Positions 51,171 through 60,416 are shown, counted from the stretch's first letter. The stretch is DNA of 64,000 nucleotides from Tetragenococcus halophilus subsp. flandriensis (GCF_030161475.1 NZ_BSUG01000087.1:62001-126000); one strand, 5' to 3'. The notes: generated from the sequence alone by a model not told the origin. Made by a program: numbers and translations.

Positions 51171-51767
<597 letters not shown>

Positions 51768-51797
51768 TCAATTAAAAAAAGCACCTTTTTTGAACAA

Positions 51798-51833
51798 AGT
51801 CAAAAAAGTGTGCAGTTAGACACATTTTTGACT
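51798..51833 (-). terminator. Riboswitch expression-platform terminator of xpt
   Basis: AGTCAAAAAAGTGT (51798-51811) and ACACATTTTTGACT (51820-51833) pair at 13 of 14, with a short U-rich tail. Its 5' arm overlaps the 3' strand of the aptamer P1 helix, so the two folds are exclusive, the usual off-switch arrangement. Confidence 0.85.
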
Positions 51834-51894
51834 TATAGTCCGATATTTACGGTATCGGGTAGAGACAGCCGTCCAATTACGGCTATATATAAGT
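51831..51894 (-). promoter_or_regulatory. Purine (guanine-type) riboswitch upstream of xpt
   Basis: Read on the minus strand, P1 pairs ACTTATA with TATAAGT, the P2 hairpin is GCCGT...ACGGC, and P3 is CCGATA...TATCGG. The conserved cores TCTACC, CCGTAAAT and GGACTATAAGT are present. The residue that pairs with the ligand is C (GAC-UAU, not GAU-UAU), which indicates guanine or hypoxanthine rather than adenine. Ligand binding should terminate transcription. Confidence 0.92.
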
Positions 51895-51899
51895 ATATA

Positions 51900-51945
51900 G
51901 TACTTATATATATTATGCCTTGATACAAGATAAATTACAAGCTAT
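51900..51945 (-). promoter_or_regulatory. Possible xpt promoter
   Basis: On the minus strand, TTGTAA, a 17-bp spacer and CATAAT lie just upstream of the riboswitch. It is a moderate match. Upstream from about 51945 to 52010 nothing else is visible. Confidence 0.45.
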
Positions 51946-52010
51946 TGCAAAAATATTTTCTGAAAAAACTAAAAAAGTAACAAAACGACTATTTCTATTA
52001 TAAAATCAAC

Positions 52011-52063
52011 GAAAATAAACGACAAGCGTTTGTATTCTAACCAAATACTTGTCGTTTATTTTG
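52011..52063 (-). terminator. Terminator of the cstA-like gene
   Basis: AAATAAACGACAAG (52013-52026) pairs with CTTGTCGTTTATTT (52048-52061), and inner TTTG/CAAA extends it. It lies about 25 bp after the gene. Confidence 0.9.
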
Positions 52064-52088
52064 TAATATTTATCTCTTAAAATGTTTT

Positions 52089-53591
52089 TTATGATTTACC
52101 TACATTAGAAGCTTCTTTATTTTTCGTAAAAGTTTTAATTGGCCATTGATCGTTTAAAAATTGACTATTTGGCGAAAGCGCCGATTTTTGTTTTAAACCT
52201 GTGCGCCAGAATAACCAAAGAATGCCTAGCGTTAAAACAACACCTAAAGTATAAGACAATGGCGTTAATCCCATTTGTAATCCGATCGGTTCGCTGAGAA
52301 TATAGACGATACAAGCATACAGCATTAAAGCACCAGGAATGAAGGTAACAAAATAATTTCTTTCTTTCAAAAAAAGATAACGAGTAGAGACCAATAATGA
52401 GATAACCGCTGTTACTTGGTTAGCCCAGTTAAAGTAGCGCCAAAGGATATTAAAATCCATTTGTGTTAGCACAAATGAAATGGCAAATAGCGGTACGGCA
52501 ACCATCAAAATCTTTTTGATTTTATCCTGTTTCATGCCGATATAATCCGCTAAAATCGTTCGACAACTTCTAAATGCGGATAGTCCAGATGAAATGGGTA
52601 GGACAATAACGCCGATGATAGCAATCATTCCGACAACATTGCCTAATAGCATAATTGAAACTTCATTGACTACAGCAGAAGGTGTACCTGCATTAATCAT
52701 GCCGCTTAATGTTTGTCCATCAAACAGTGTCATTGAAGCTGCTGCCCAAATCATGGCAATTACACCTTCGCCTATCATCATACCATAGAAAGTAAAGCGT
52801 CCTTCTTTTTCCCCTTCAGTCGTACGGGAAACCATAGGCGCTTGTGTTGCATGAAAGCCAGACAAAGCCCCACAAGAAATAGTGAAGAAAAGTGCAGGAA
52901 AAATAGCCGTGCCTTCAGGGTGAAAATTACTCATCGTTTGCGCACTTAAGTTTGGAATACTGTAACCGCTAAATAATAAACTTACACCTATAGCAGCAGT
53001 ACTAATAATTAAGATCGCCCCAAAGATAGGGAACACTTTTCCTAGTGCTTTATCAATCGGCAATACCGTTGAAATTAAATAATAAACAAAAATAAGAACC
53101 GTAATAATACCGACCGTCATCCAGCTTGGTGTGATATCCGCAATTAAGTTTGCTGGTGAAGATACAAAAACTGTAGCTACAAGGATTAAAAGCAACATAG
53201 CAAATATATTGACAATATGTTTAACAGGTTTGCCCAAATATTTACTAGCCAACTCTGGTAAATGTGCCCCATTATTTCGTAATGAGATCATGCCGATCAT
53301 ATAGTCGTGAACACCACCAGCAAATATACAACCTAAAACAATCCATAAATAAGCGACCGGACCATAAAGCGCACCCATAATCGGACCAAAGATAGGACCT
53401 GTTCCCGCAATATTTAATAATTCAATGATGGCATTTTTAGATTTTGACATAGGAACAAAATCATAACCGTCGCGTAATGCTTTAGCTGGTGTCACACGAT
53501 CAGGTTTGATCTGAAAGTTTTTTTCTATATAAGAACCATAGAAAATATATCCAAGAATTAATAACCCTATTCCACCTAATAATGTTATCAA
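52089..53591 (-). CDS. CstA-family carbon-starvation/peptide or pyruvate transporter
   Basis: 500 residues with about thirteen or fourteen transmembrane helices. The CstA pattern is clear: LLNIAGTGPIFGPIMGALYGPVAYLW, GGVHDYMIGMISLRNNGAHLPELA and SCGALSGFHATQAPMVSRTTEGE. Family members include E. coli BtsT, a pyruvate/proton symporter, and CstA, linked to peptide uptake. It follows a LytTR response-regulator and LytS-type kinase, as btsT is governed by BtsSR, so pyruvate uptake is the likeliest role. An imperfect inverted repeat sits upstream. Confidence 0.93.
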   Translation of the reverse strand: MITLLGGIGLLILGYIFYGSYIEKNFQIKPDRVTPAKALRDGYDFVPMSKSKNAIIELLNIAGTGPIFGPIMGALYGPVAYLWIVLGCIFAGGVHDYMIGMISLRNNGAHLPELASKYLGKPVKHIVNIFAMLLLILVATVFVSSPANLIADITPSWMTVGIITVLIFVYYLISTVLPIDKALGKVFPIFGAILIISTAAIGVSLLFSGYSIPNLSAQTMSNFHPEGTAIFPALFFTISCGALSGFHATQAPMVSRTTEGEKEGRFTFYGMMIGEGVIAMIWAAASMTLFDGQTLSGMINAGTPSAVVNEVSIMLLGNVVGMIAIIGVIVLPISSGLSAFRSCRTILADYIGMKQDKIKKILMVAVPLFAISFVLTQMDFNILWRYFNWANQVTAVISLLVSTRYLFLKERNYFVTFIPGALMLYACIVYILSEPIGLQMGLTPLSYTLGVVLTLGILWLFWRTGLKQKSALSPNSQFLNDQWPIKTFTKNKEASNVGKS

Positions 53592-53650
53592 TCATTTCGC
53601 CTCCTCATTTATTTAGTAAAATAAGTATAAAACATGAAAGAAAGGATAAA

Positions 53651-53665
53651 CCGTTTTCATAACGG
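53651..53665 (-). promoter_or_regulatory. Possible regulator site upstream of the cstA-like gene
   Basis: An inverted repeat CCGTT-N5-AACGG sits near the expected -35 of a TATACT (about 53617-53622 on the minus strand). The -35 is poor, as expected for an activator-dependent promoter. Binding by the neighbouring LytTR regulator is a guess. Confidence 0.4.
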
Positions 53666-53671
53666 AATGAC

Positions 53672-53704
53672 AAAAAAGCAGGTCAACTTGCACACCTGCT
53701 TTAC
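53672..53704 (-). terminator. Terminator after the response regulator
   Basis: AAAGCAGGT (53675-53683) and ACCTGCTTT (53694-53702) make a 9-bp perfect stem followed by a T run on the minus strand. It separates the two-component operon from the cstA-like gene. Confidence 0.93.
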
Positions 53705-53739
53705 TCAAATACATATATAAGTGTTTTTGCGAACTTTTT

Positions 53740-54468
53740 TCACAACCCTAATCTTTCTCTGAAACTTTTGATATAAGACCGACTCACAGGGATTTTCAGT
53801 TGATCTGTGATGGTTAATTGATAAGTATGATTAAACCATGGTTGAATCTCATTAATAGCATCGATTTTAACGATAAAGGAACGATGAACGCGCATAAAAC
53901 TTTCTTCATCTAATTTCTGTTGCCAATAAGTTAAGGATGATTGTGTATGATAGGTCTTCGTCTTGGTATAAATTTTTGTTATACCTTTTGAGGCTTCCAG
54001 CGCCAAAATGTCAGCCATATTTACCATAATAATCCGATCTTCATCCTGAATAGGTATATTCTGTTTTGCTTGGCTTTGTTCTTTTGTTTCAAAAGACAAA
54101 GCTTGTGATTGCCTACTTTGGCGTACACGATCTACTGCTTCTTGTACTCTTTCTAATTCAAAGGGTTTTAAGATATAATCCCTTGCGTTTTTTTCAAAAG
54201 CTTCAATGGCATATTCATCATAAGCTGTAGCAAAAACGATAAATGGTGGATGCGGCATTTGTTTTATTTTATCCGCTAAATCTAAGCCTGACTCATTTGT
54301 TAATTGAATATCAAGAAAGGCTAAATCAATAGTTGTTGTTAACAAAATTTCCAATGCTTCTTGTACTGTGCTTGCTTCCATAATAGAAGTAACGCCTTCA
54401 CACTGATTTAACAAATATTTTAACTCATTACGCGCTAAAGCTTCATCATCTACTAATAAAACGTACAT
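53740..54468 (-). CDS. LytTR-family response regulator
   Basis: 242 residues. A receiver domain (1 to about 120; acidic pocket VLLVDDEALARNELK, phospho-acceptor Asp in LAFLDIQLTNESG, lysine in YILKPFELERV) is joined to a LytTR DNA-binding domain (about 140-242, DILALEASKGITKIYTK, FMRVHRSFIVKIDAIN). Family members bind pairs of short repeats upstream of carrier genes. It directly follows its kinase with no gap. Confidence 0.96.
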   Translation of the reverse strand: MYVLLVDDEALARNELKYLLNQCEGVTSIMEASTVQEALEILLTTTIDLAFLDIQLTNESGLDLADKIKQMPHPPFIVFATAYDEYAIEAFEKNARDYILKPFELERVQEAVDRVRQSRQSQALSFETKEQSQAKQNIPIQDEDRIIMVNMADILALEASKGITKIYTKTKTYHTQSSLTYWQQKLDEESFMRVHRSFIVKIDAINEIQPWFNHTYQLTITDQLKIPVSRSYIKSFRERLGL

Positions 54469-56217
54469 TCAATCACTCTCTTTTTTCATAGGTATGAGAC
54501 AAGATACAAGTGTCCCTTCTTCACTGGAGTCAAACCTGAGGCAGGCCTTTTCTCCAAATAAACTCAGAAGCCGCCGATTTAAATTTTCTAAAGCAGAACC
54601 AGTTCCCTTTTGAGAAGGTACCACCTCTTTACCTAATTGTTGTACAATATCATCTGGTAAACCTTCTCCGTTATCTTGTACTTGAATATTTGCATAATCT
54701 TCTTTTTTAGATACATTAATCCAAACATGATTATCCGTTTTTCTTGAACGAAAAGCATGTTTAAAAGCGTTTTCCACTAAAATTTGCACGATAAACGGCG
54801 GAACAGCAATTTTCTCCAAACCTTCCTCTATCTCAAGATGAACTGTAAAACGATCTGGAAAACGTGCTTGCTCTAAAAGTTGATAAGATTTTACCTGCTC
54901 GAGCTCTTTTTCCAAAGGAATAAGATTCTTACGTGCTCCTTGTAAGTTTGAACGGAAAAACTGACTCAGCTGTATCAATAGTTTTCTTGCTTTTTCACTA
55001 TCCACGCGAATCAGCGCTGATATGGTATTGATTGCATTAAAAAAGAAGTGCGGGTTTACTTGTGCTTGCAAAGATTTTATTTCCGCATCTTGTAAAAGCC
55101 TAGCTTGTAACTCGGCTTCTCCTAACTCAATTTGACTAGAAAAAATATCGCCCAAACCTTCAGCTAATTGACGCTCAACAAATGTTAGTTCTTCAGCGTC
55201 TGTGAAATAAAGCTTCAACGTTCCCACGATTCCTTTTGCAGTTTTTAAAGGGATTACAATGGCTGCTTCAAGTAAACAACTAGGCTCATTACAACCAATT
55301 TCTTCATGAGAATGTGCTTCTTCAATTTCTCCTGTACGTAAAACATCATGAGACAAATCGGTAATTATTTTATGAGAAGGAAGATGATGATCACTTCCTA
55401 CGCCTACATGAGCAAGAATTTGCTCTTTATCGGTAATACTGACCGCAGAAACTTTCATAAATTTCTTTATAATTTCCGCCGCTTTTTTACAAGATCGTTC
55501 ATCTAAACCAGAACGAAAATAAGGCAGCGTAGCATTAGCTAGCTCCAGCACATCGTGGGTTTGAACTGCTTTTGCTTGTAATTCTTGTCTTTGTGCCGTA
55601 TGAATAATAGATAGAAAAACCGCCACGCCGAAACTATTGATTAATGTCATAGGCAAAATAATAAAGCGAACCAATTGCCAAGCGTCAGTAAATGAACTAC
55701 TAAATAAAAGAATACAGGCCATCTGGATCATTTCTACACCGGCCCCCATTAAGGCGCCTTTTGCGGGTAGCGGAAAGCTTTCTTTTTTGATAAATTTTTG
55801 TCCGTATAAACCAGCTGCTAAACCAATAAACAAAGAAGAAAAAACATAGACTTGCGGATCAATCCCTCCCTGATAAAAACGAACAATACCTGAAATAGCA
55901 CCTACTGCAATACCTACGATCGGACCACCAGTAATCCCGGAGATACCAATCGTTAGTGTCCGGGTGTTCACAGAAGAAGCTTGAGCTGACAGTCTTGCTA
56001 AAAAGAAATTTGAAGAAATTTCGCCCTCTTGTATTTCAATACCGCTAAAATTAGAAATAATCGCGAACAAACCAAAAATAAGAATAAGTAGAGCCTGAGT
56101 TGACCATTTTGTTCGATTATTTAATCTTTGTTTGAAAGCTGAAATATTCAATAATAAATACGCGATAAGTATAATAAGACCGACACGTTCAAACAGCAAA
56201 ATAAATAAGGAAAACAT
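54469..56217 (-). CDS. LytS-type sensor histidine kinase
   Basis: 582 residues. Six N-terminal transmembrane segments of the 5TM-LYT type (about 1-205), a GAF-like sensory domain (about 220-350), a HisKA_7TM-like kinase motif with the phospho-acceptor His in QVNPHFFFNAINTISAL, and a HATPase with VENAFKHAF and DNGEGLP. LytS/BtsS/YpdA relatives sense pyruvate or membrane state. It stands head to tail with the LytTR regulator. Confidence 0.95.
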   Translation of the reverse strand: MFSLFILLFERVGLIILIAYLLLNISAFKQRLNNRTKWSTQALLILIFGLFAIISNFSGIEIQEGEISSNFFLARLSAQASSVNTRTLTIGISGITGGPIVGIAVGAISGIVRFYQGGIDPQVYVFSSLFIGLAAGLYGQKFIKKESFPLPAKGALMGAGVEMIQMACILLFSSSFTDAWQLVRFIILPMTLINSFGVAVFLSIIHTAQRQELQAKAVQTHDVLELANATLPYFRSGLDERSCKKAAEIIKKFMKVSAVSITDKEQILAHVGVGSDHHLPSHKIITDLSHDVLRTGEIEEAHSHEEIGCNEPSCLLEAAIVIPLKTAKGIVGTLKLYFTDAEELTFVERQLAEGLGDIFSSQIELGEAELQARLLQDAEIKSLQAQVNPHFFFNAINTISALIRVDSEKARKLLIQLSQFFRSNLQGARKNLIPLEKELEQVKSYQLLEQARFPDRFTVHLEIEEGLEKIAVPPFIVQILVENAFKHAFRSRKTDNHVWINVSKKEDYANIQVQDNGEGLPDDIVQQLGKEVVPSQKGTGSALENLNRRLLSLFGEKACLRFDSSEEGTLVSCLIPMKKESD

Positions 56218-56297
56218 TTCTACCTCCTGTTTATTTTCTTCATTATCATTAATTATAGTGCTTCAAATGATTTGCGTCTATGTTCTCTCAACTTTTT

Positions 56298-56457
56298 TCT
56301 AGAGCAGATTTTATAAAGTTACTCTAAAATCTATAAATCTAGAGTAGAGTTTGTAAAGTTACTCTAGAATCTGTAAATCTAGAGTACATATTGCAAAACT
56401 ACTCTAAAAACTGTAAATCTAGAGTACATATCGCAAAGTTACTCTAAAAAGTAAATA
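56298..56457. repeat. Four tandem 40-bp repeats, each with a hairpin
   Basis: Units start at 56298, 56338, 56378 and 56418, each opening with TCTAGAG. Within each lies an inverted repeat, clearest in unit 2: TCTAGAGTA, a 13-nt spacer and TACTCTAGA. Units diverge a little and the last loses its end (AAAAGTAAAT). They lie in the 421-bp gap upstream of the LytS gene; the rest of that gap is AT-rich without other signals. The exact 40-bp period keeps the sites on one face of the helix. The function is unknown. Confidence 0.93.
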
Positions 56458-56604
56458 TGCCAGAAAAAAATGGTAACTTACTTCATTAGACAGATTAAAA
56501 CACTAACGAGCTTAATCAACATTCATCGCTAAACTATACACTGTTAACTAAACCAACTATATTTTCGTCTAATACTAAATTCTTTGGTATACACAAATAG
56601 ATAC

Positions 56605-56640
56605 CCCTTTGAACAAACAAAAAGGTATCTATTTTAAATC
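56605..56640 (-). terminator. Terminator after the TIM-barrel-like gene
   Basis: AGATACCCCTTTGAAC...AAAAAGGTATCT: arms AGATACC and GGTATCT, with T-rich sequence around them. It lies just beyond the stop codon on the minus strand. Confidence 0.7.
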
Positions 56641-57331
56641 AATGTAATTTTTTATATTTTTCCAGTTCTTGTTGTCGATATAAATCCATCTTTTTACTAA
56701 ATAACTCTCCATTAGAAGGCGGCGTATAAGTAATCGCATTCGCTCCGGCTTGAATAGTAGCCCGAATGCTTTCATCTGTTGGACCTCCAGTAGCCATAAT
56801 CGGTAATTCTGGATAGAGTTTACGAAAATAAGCGACGACTTCTGGGGTGTTACTTCCAGCACTGATGTTGATAATTTTCACACCACTTTCCAACTTTTCT
56901 TCTATCAAGGAGTAAGCACTTGTTACAGTACTAACAACAGGAATATCTACGATCTTACAAACTTCTTCTACCGTATCAACTGGAGTTGGACCATTTAAAA
57001 CAACACCGATTGAACCTTGTGCTTCGGCAAAAAGACTCATGTAATTGGCTCTGATACCTTGTGTTAATCCGCCACCGACACCTGAAAAAACAGGAATATC
57101 AGCTGCCTCAATGATACTTTTTGTAATTGCTGGGTGGGGTGTAAAAGGATAAACCGCAATTACAGCATTAGCATTCGTATTGCGAATGATCGCAATATCT
57201 GTTGTATAAATAATCGATCGAATTTTCTTACCAAAAACAATGATCCCGCTTGCCTCTTGAATCACTTCAGGTACTTTAACAATGTCTTTTCTCAATTCAG
57301 TAGTAATGTTAGGGATAAATTGATCGCTCAT
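56639..57331 (-). CDS. TIM-barrel-like protein of unknown function
   Basis: 230 residues. I see a phosphate-binding barrel pattern: ASGIIVFGKKIRSIIYTTD, VIAVYPFTPHPAITKSII, and near the C-terminus IINISAGSNTPEVVAY, IMATGGPTDESIRATIQAG. It is similar in style to ThiG/NanE-type barrels but I cannot name the reaction. Such proteins are annotated only as hydrolase-like in related bacteria. It is the last gene of a four-gene run with GH73 and VanY-like enzymes. Confidence 0.65.
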   Translation of the reverse strand: MSDQFIPNITTELRKDIVKVPEVIQEASGIIVFGKKIRSIIYTTDIAIIRNTNANAVIAVYPFTPHPAITKSIIEAADIPVFSGVGGGLTQGIRANYMSLFAEAQGSIGVVLNGPTPVDTVEEVCKIVDIPVVSTVTSAYSLIEEKLESGVKIINISAGSNTPEVVAYFRKLYPELPIMATGGPTDESIRATIQAGANAITYTPPSNGELFSKKMDLYRQQELEKYKKLH

Positions 57332-57346
57332 TTTAAACCAACTCCT

Positions 57347-57955
57347 CTAGTCATATTGGTCTAACTGATAGTTTTCGATCACTTCTATTACTTTATCAGC
57401 ATAACCAGGATCTGTCGCATAACCATCTTCTTGCAGTGCTTCAGCGGCTTCTTGATAATTTTGCGCTGTTAATACATCTTCATATTTTTGCGGATTCCAG
57501 TCAACGCCGTTTACAAATAACATCGTATGATCATCCATAGAATCTTCCCAAGAATGATATACACGAAAATCTCCTTCGATAGTGATCCATTGCTCATTTA
57601 CATACTCTTTTGTTTCAAGATTCACCTTGTCTTGGTTTCCATGAGCTTTGATACCAAACAAATTATTATACTCATGAGCTAGTTGACTTTTTCCCCAGTT
57701 AGACTCCAATGCTGCTTGGCTGATAATAATACTAGGGAGAATACCATATCCTTCTTGTAATTCTTCTGCATGTGGGCGTAGACGGTCAATAAACTCCTGT
57801 TTTGTCATATCCTCATCTTCTTGATGAACAAGGGGGCTATTATTGTTCATAGGGTCTGATAAACTCATCAAAGAAAAGACAAACCCTACTAAAATCAAGA
57901 GAAAACCTACAATTATCGCGGGCATTTTAAGTTGATTTTTCTTCTTTCTTGCCAT
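57347..57955 (-). CDS. Membrane-anchored GH73 glucosaminidase-domain protein
   Basis: 202 residues. An N-terminal membrane anchor (MPAIIVGFLLILVGFVFSLM) leads to a GH73 lysozyme-like domain with the catalytic glutamate in IIISQAALESNWGKSQLAHEYNNLFGIKA, and the WEDSMDDHTMLFVNGV block. It would cleave GlcNAc-MurNAc bonds of peptidoglycan outside the cell. ATG 57955 is preferred; the frame to 57973 overlaps the VanY gene. Confidence 0.92.
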   Translation of the reverse strand: MARKKKNQLKMPAIIVGFLLILVGFVFSLMSLSDPMNNNSPLVHQEDEDMTKQEFIDRLRPHAEELQEGYGILPSIIISQAALESNWGKSQLAHEYNNLFGIKAHGNQDKVNLETKEYVNEQWITIEGDFRVYHSWEDSMDDHTMLFVNGVDWNPQKYEDVLTAQNYQEAAEALQEDGYATDPGYADKVIEVIENYQLDQYD

Positions 57956-57962
57956 ACACATC

Positions 57963-58748
57963 CTACTTTTCATTTAATTGATCAAGATATTCTTCTAACG
58001 TTAGCTCATGTTCTTCTATATATTTAGCATTCTCCTTACCAACATAGCGGAAATGCCAAGGTTCATAACTAATCTTAGTAATTTCTTCTTTGCCTTTAGG
58101 GTAACGTAGAATAAACCCGTAGTCACTTGCGTGTTCAGCTAACCATTTAGCACTATCCTCTTTACCAAAATCTTCAGACAAAACCTCATCCGAATAGGAT
58201 TGTTGCCAATTTTCATCTACAATGTCTAAAGCCAGTCCAGTATGATGTTCACTGTGTTTAGGTTCAGTAGAAGTTTCTTTTGTTTTATCTTCTGCCTCTT
58301 TTTCGTCCATTCCTTGATTTTCAAACTGAGTAACACGTCTGTCAAAAACTTGTTTTTGATACGCTATTGAACGATAAGCTGAAATGATAGTCAAAGGATA
58401 GCCTGCTTCTTGTGCGGCTTCACTAAACTCTTGATAAGGTTCTATCACTCGTTTGTCTAATTGCATGTTTGTATTTGGAATATCTGCAATTTTATCAGCG
58501 GAGATGTCTTTTTCTAAAGCATCATCTGGACCAACTAAAGTAAGTGACCAATCGTCAACTGAAGAATCAGGCAAGTCATCTTCTTTACTGTTTTGTGTTT
58601 GGCCTTCATCAGTTTTACTAGTTGATTTTTTTGCAACAGCTTCTTGTTCGCCGGGCTCTTCAAAGGGTTTGGTTACAAAGCGATTAATACCATAGATTAA
58701 AAAAACACCAACGATACTCAATATAATTATTTTTAAATAACGCTTCAA
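57963..58748 (-). CDS. VanY-type D-alanyl-D-alanine carboxypeptidase
   Basis: 261 residues, with an N-terminal anchor and a Ser/Thr/Glu-rich linker (about 25-75). The M15B domain shows the zinc ligands in SEHHTGLALDIVD and PWHFRYVGKENAKYI, with GFILRYPKGKEEIT between. It trims the terminal D-Ala of muropeptides. As a housekeeping DacY/VanY-like protein it does not by itself indicate glycopeptide resistance. Confidence 0.93.
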   Translation of the reverse strand: MKRYLKIIILSIVGVFLIYGINRFVTKPFEEPGEQEAVAKKSTSKTDEGQTQNSKEDDLPDSSVDDWSLTLVGPDDALEKDISADKIADIPNTNMQLDKRVIEPYQEFSEAAQEAGYPLTIISAYRSIAYQKQVFDRRVTQFENQGMDEKEAEDKTKETSTEPKHSEHHTGLALDIVDENWQQSYSDEVLSEDFGKEDSAKWLAEHASDYGFILRYPKGKEEITKISYEPWHFRYVGKENAKYIEEHELTLEEYLDQLNEK

Positions 58749-58771
58749 AAAAGTTAGACACCTCCTTACTA

Positions 58772-59284
58772 TTAAGAATTATAAGTCTCTTCTAATTTAT
58801 CATTTACCCAATCCAATAACGCAACTTGTTCATTGTCGATCTGTTGTTGAATATAAGCTGGTAAACGGAAATTGATAATATCATCAAAACCCCACTCACC
58901 ATAATGAATAGTCACCCGCATGTCAAGATACTGTCCGTAATTATTTTCTTCTTTTGTATCGAGGATTTCTACCGTCGCAAGACCGATATTTAGCCATTGT
59001 CTTGCGATTTTAGTTTTCATACGACGAAATTCAGAAACTGCAACCATCCTTTTTTCCGGATAGATAATGGTTTGTCGCAAGACCTTTTGCAGTAACATCC
59101 ACTCATAGTCACTAAAAAGATTTTTGATTTTTTGCATTTCTTCAGGAGATAAATTACCTCGACCTTTTTTCCAATTTTGCCATCTATAGGGTGAAACGCC
59201 TAAGCGGTCTTCATAAAACGCTTCTTCAGAACCATAATTTTCAATAATTGTACTAATGATCAAATCAATATATATATCATTCAT
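58772..59284 (-). CDS. Hypothetical protein with an N-terminal HTH-like segment
   Basis: 170 residues, unrecognised. The first half has an XRE-like opening (LGVSPYRWQNWKKGRGNLS), which fits a repressor-type helix-turn-helix. The rest is acidic and mixed in structure. It lies 24 bp upstream of the VanY-like gene, reading with it, so it may be a regulator or partner of this wall-enzyme run. A ribosome site GGAGG precedes the ATG. Confidence 0.6.
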   Translation of the reverse strand: MNDIYIDLIISTIIENYGSEEAFYEDRLGVSPYRWQNWKKGRGNLSPEEMQKIKNLFSDYEWMLLQKVLRQTIIYPEKRMVAVSEFRRMKTKIARQWLNIGLATVEILDTKEENNYGQYLDMRVTIHYGEWGFDDIINFRLPAYIQQQIDNEQVALLDWVNDKLEETYNS

Positions 59285-59372
59285 TGTAAATTCCTCCTAT
59301 TCATATTTTACTGAAAATATCACATAAATAAAAACTTTTTATCCTAACATTTAGTCAATTTTATAATCTATC

Positions 59373-59381
59373 TGTTATACT
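59373..59381 (+). promoter_or_regulatory. Extended -10 of the oxidoreductase gene
   Basis: TGTTATACT lies about 40 bp before the ATG at 59421. GGAGAG is the Shine-Dalgarno sequence. Confidence 0.6.
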
Positions 59382-59420
59382 AGGTAATAACATGAAAAAA
59401 TGTAAATAAGGAGAGATAAT

Positions 59421-60374
59421 ATGCAAAATTACCAATGGGGAATCATAGGAACAGGAGATATCGCCCATCAATTTGCTAAAAACTTTAAAAGTACAGAAAG
59501 TAGTATCACAGGCGTTGCCGCTAGAGACTTTGAAAAAACACAAGCTTTTGCAAAAGAGTATTCAGTCTCTAACGCTTACGAAACAGTTGAAGAAATGTTA
59601 GATAACCAAGATATTAATATGGTTTATGTTGCAGTGCCAAATAACATCCATCATTACTATATCACAAAAGCTTTACAAAAAGGAAAGCATGTTTTATGTG
59701 AAAAAGCAATTACAATGACTAGTGCTGAATTACAAGAAGAAACAGATTTGGCAAATGAAAATAATCTCGTCTTACAAGAAGCAATGACAATTTTTAATAT
59801 GCCATTATATCATAAACTAAAAGAAATCGTCGATTCAGGTGAACTAGGAAGATTAAAAATGATTCAAGCGCCCTTTGGCAGTTATAAAGAGCCTGATCCT
59901 AATAATCGTTTCTTTAACCCAGATTTAGCAGGTGGCGCTTTATTAGATATAGGTACCTATGCCGTTTCTTTTGCACGCTTTTTCCTAAGCTCAGCTCCCA
60001 CTGTATCATATAGCGAAATGATTCCTTTTGAAACTGGTGTCGATGAAGAGTCCATTACAATTTTGAAAAATGAGGATGATGAAATGGCTTCTGTAAGTCT
60101 ATCTTTCCAAGCAAAAATGCCTAAAAGAGGCATTGTCGCTTATGAAAAAGGGTATATTACAATTGATGAATATCCTAGAGCAGAAAAAGCTGAAATCACC
60201 TATCGTACAGGGGAAACGCAAACCGTTGAGGCTGGAAACTCAAAAGATGCCTTAAACTATGAAGTGCAAAATATGATAGATACGATCGAAGGAAATGAGA
60301 ATACAACACTTCCACTAACAACCGACGTCATTTACGTCCTAGATGAAATGCGTAGTTTTTGGGAAGCTCAATAG
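59421..60374 (+). CDS. Gfo/Idh/MocA-family oxidoreductase
   Basis: 317 residues. The N-terminal Rossmann fold (WGIIGTGDIAHQFAKNF), YVAVPNNIHHYYITKALQ and the catalytic-loop CEKAITMTSAEL (where EKP is usual, A replaces P) are followed by the C-terminal substrate domain (GALLDIGTYAVSFARF). It likely oxidises a sugar or cyclitol with NAD(P). It stands alone between divergent and co-directional genes, with its own terminator. Confidence 0.9.
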   Translation: MQNYQWGIIGTGDIAHQFAKNFKSTESSITGVAARDFEKTQAFAKEYSVSNAYETVEEMLDNQDINMVYVAVPNNIHHYYITKALQKGKHVLCEKAITMTSAELQEETDLANENNLVLQEAMTIFNMPLYHKLKEIVDSGELGRLKMIQAPFGSYKEPDPNNRFFNPDLAGGALLDIGTYAVSFARFFLSSAPTVSYSEMIPFETGVDEESITILKNEDDEMASVSLSFQAKMPKRGIVAYEKGYITIDEYPRAEKAEITYRTGETQTVEAGNSKDALNYEVQNMIDTIEGNENTTLPLTTDVIYVLDEMRSFWEAQ

Positions 60375-60376
60375 AT

Positions 60377-60416
60377 AAAAGCTCCAGGAATTTTCTTGGA
60401 GCTTGTCGTATTTTTT
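60377..60416 (+). terminator. Terminator of the oxidoreductase gene
   Basis: AAGCTCCA (60379-60386) and TGGAGCTT (60397-60404) make an 8-bp stem, followed by TATTTTTT. Confidence 0.85.

Noticed and set aside
56298-56457. The 40-bp repeats as a CRISPR array
   Set aside because: Units are contiguous and similar along their whole length, with no unique spacers, and no cas genes are present.
57963-58748. VanY-like carboxypeptidase as a sign of vancomycin resistance
   Set aside because: No vanHAX, vanR or vanS genes are nearby; VanY/DacY-type enzymes are common housekeeping proteins.
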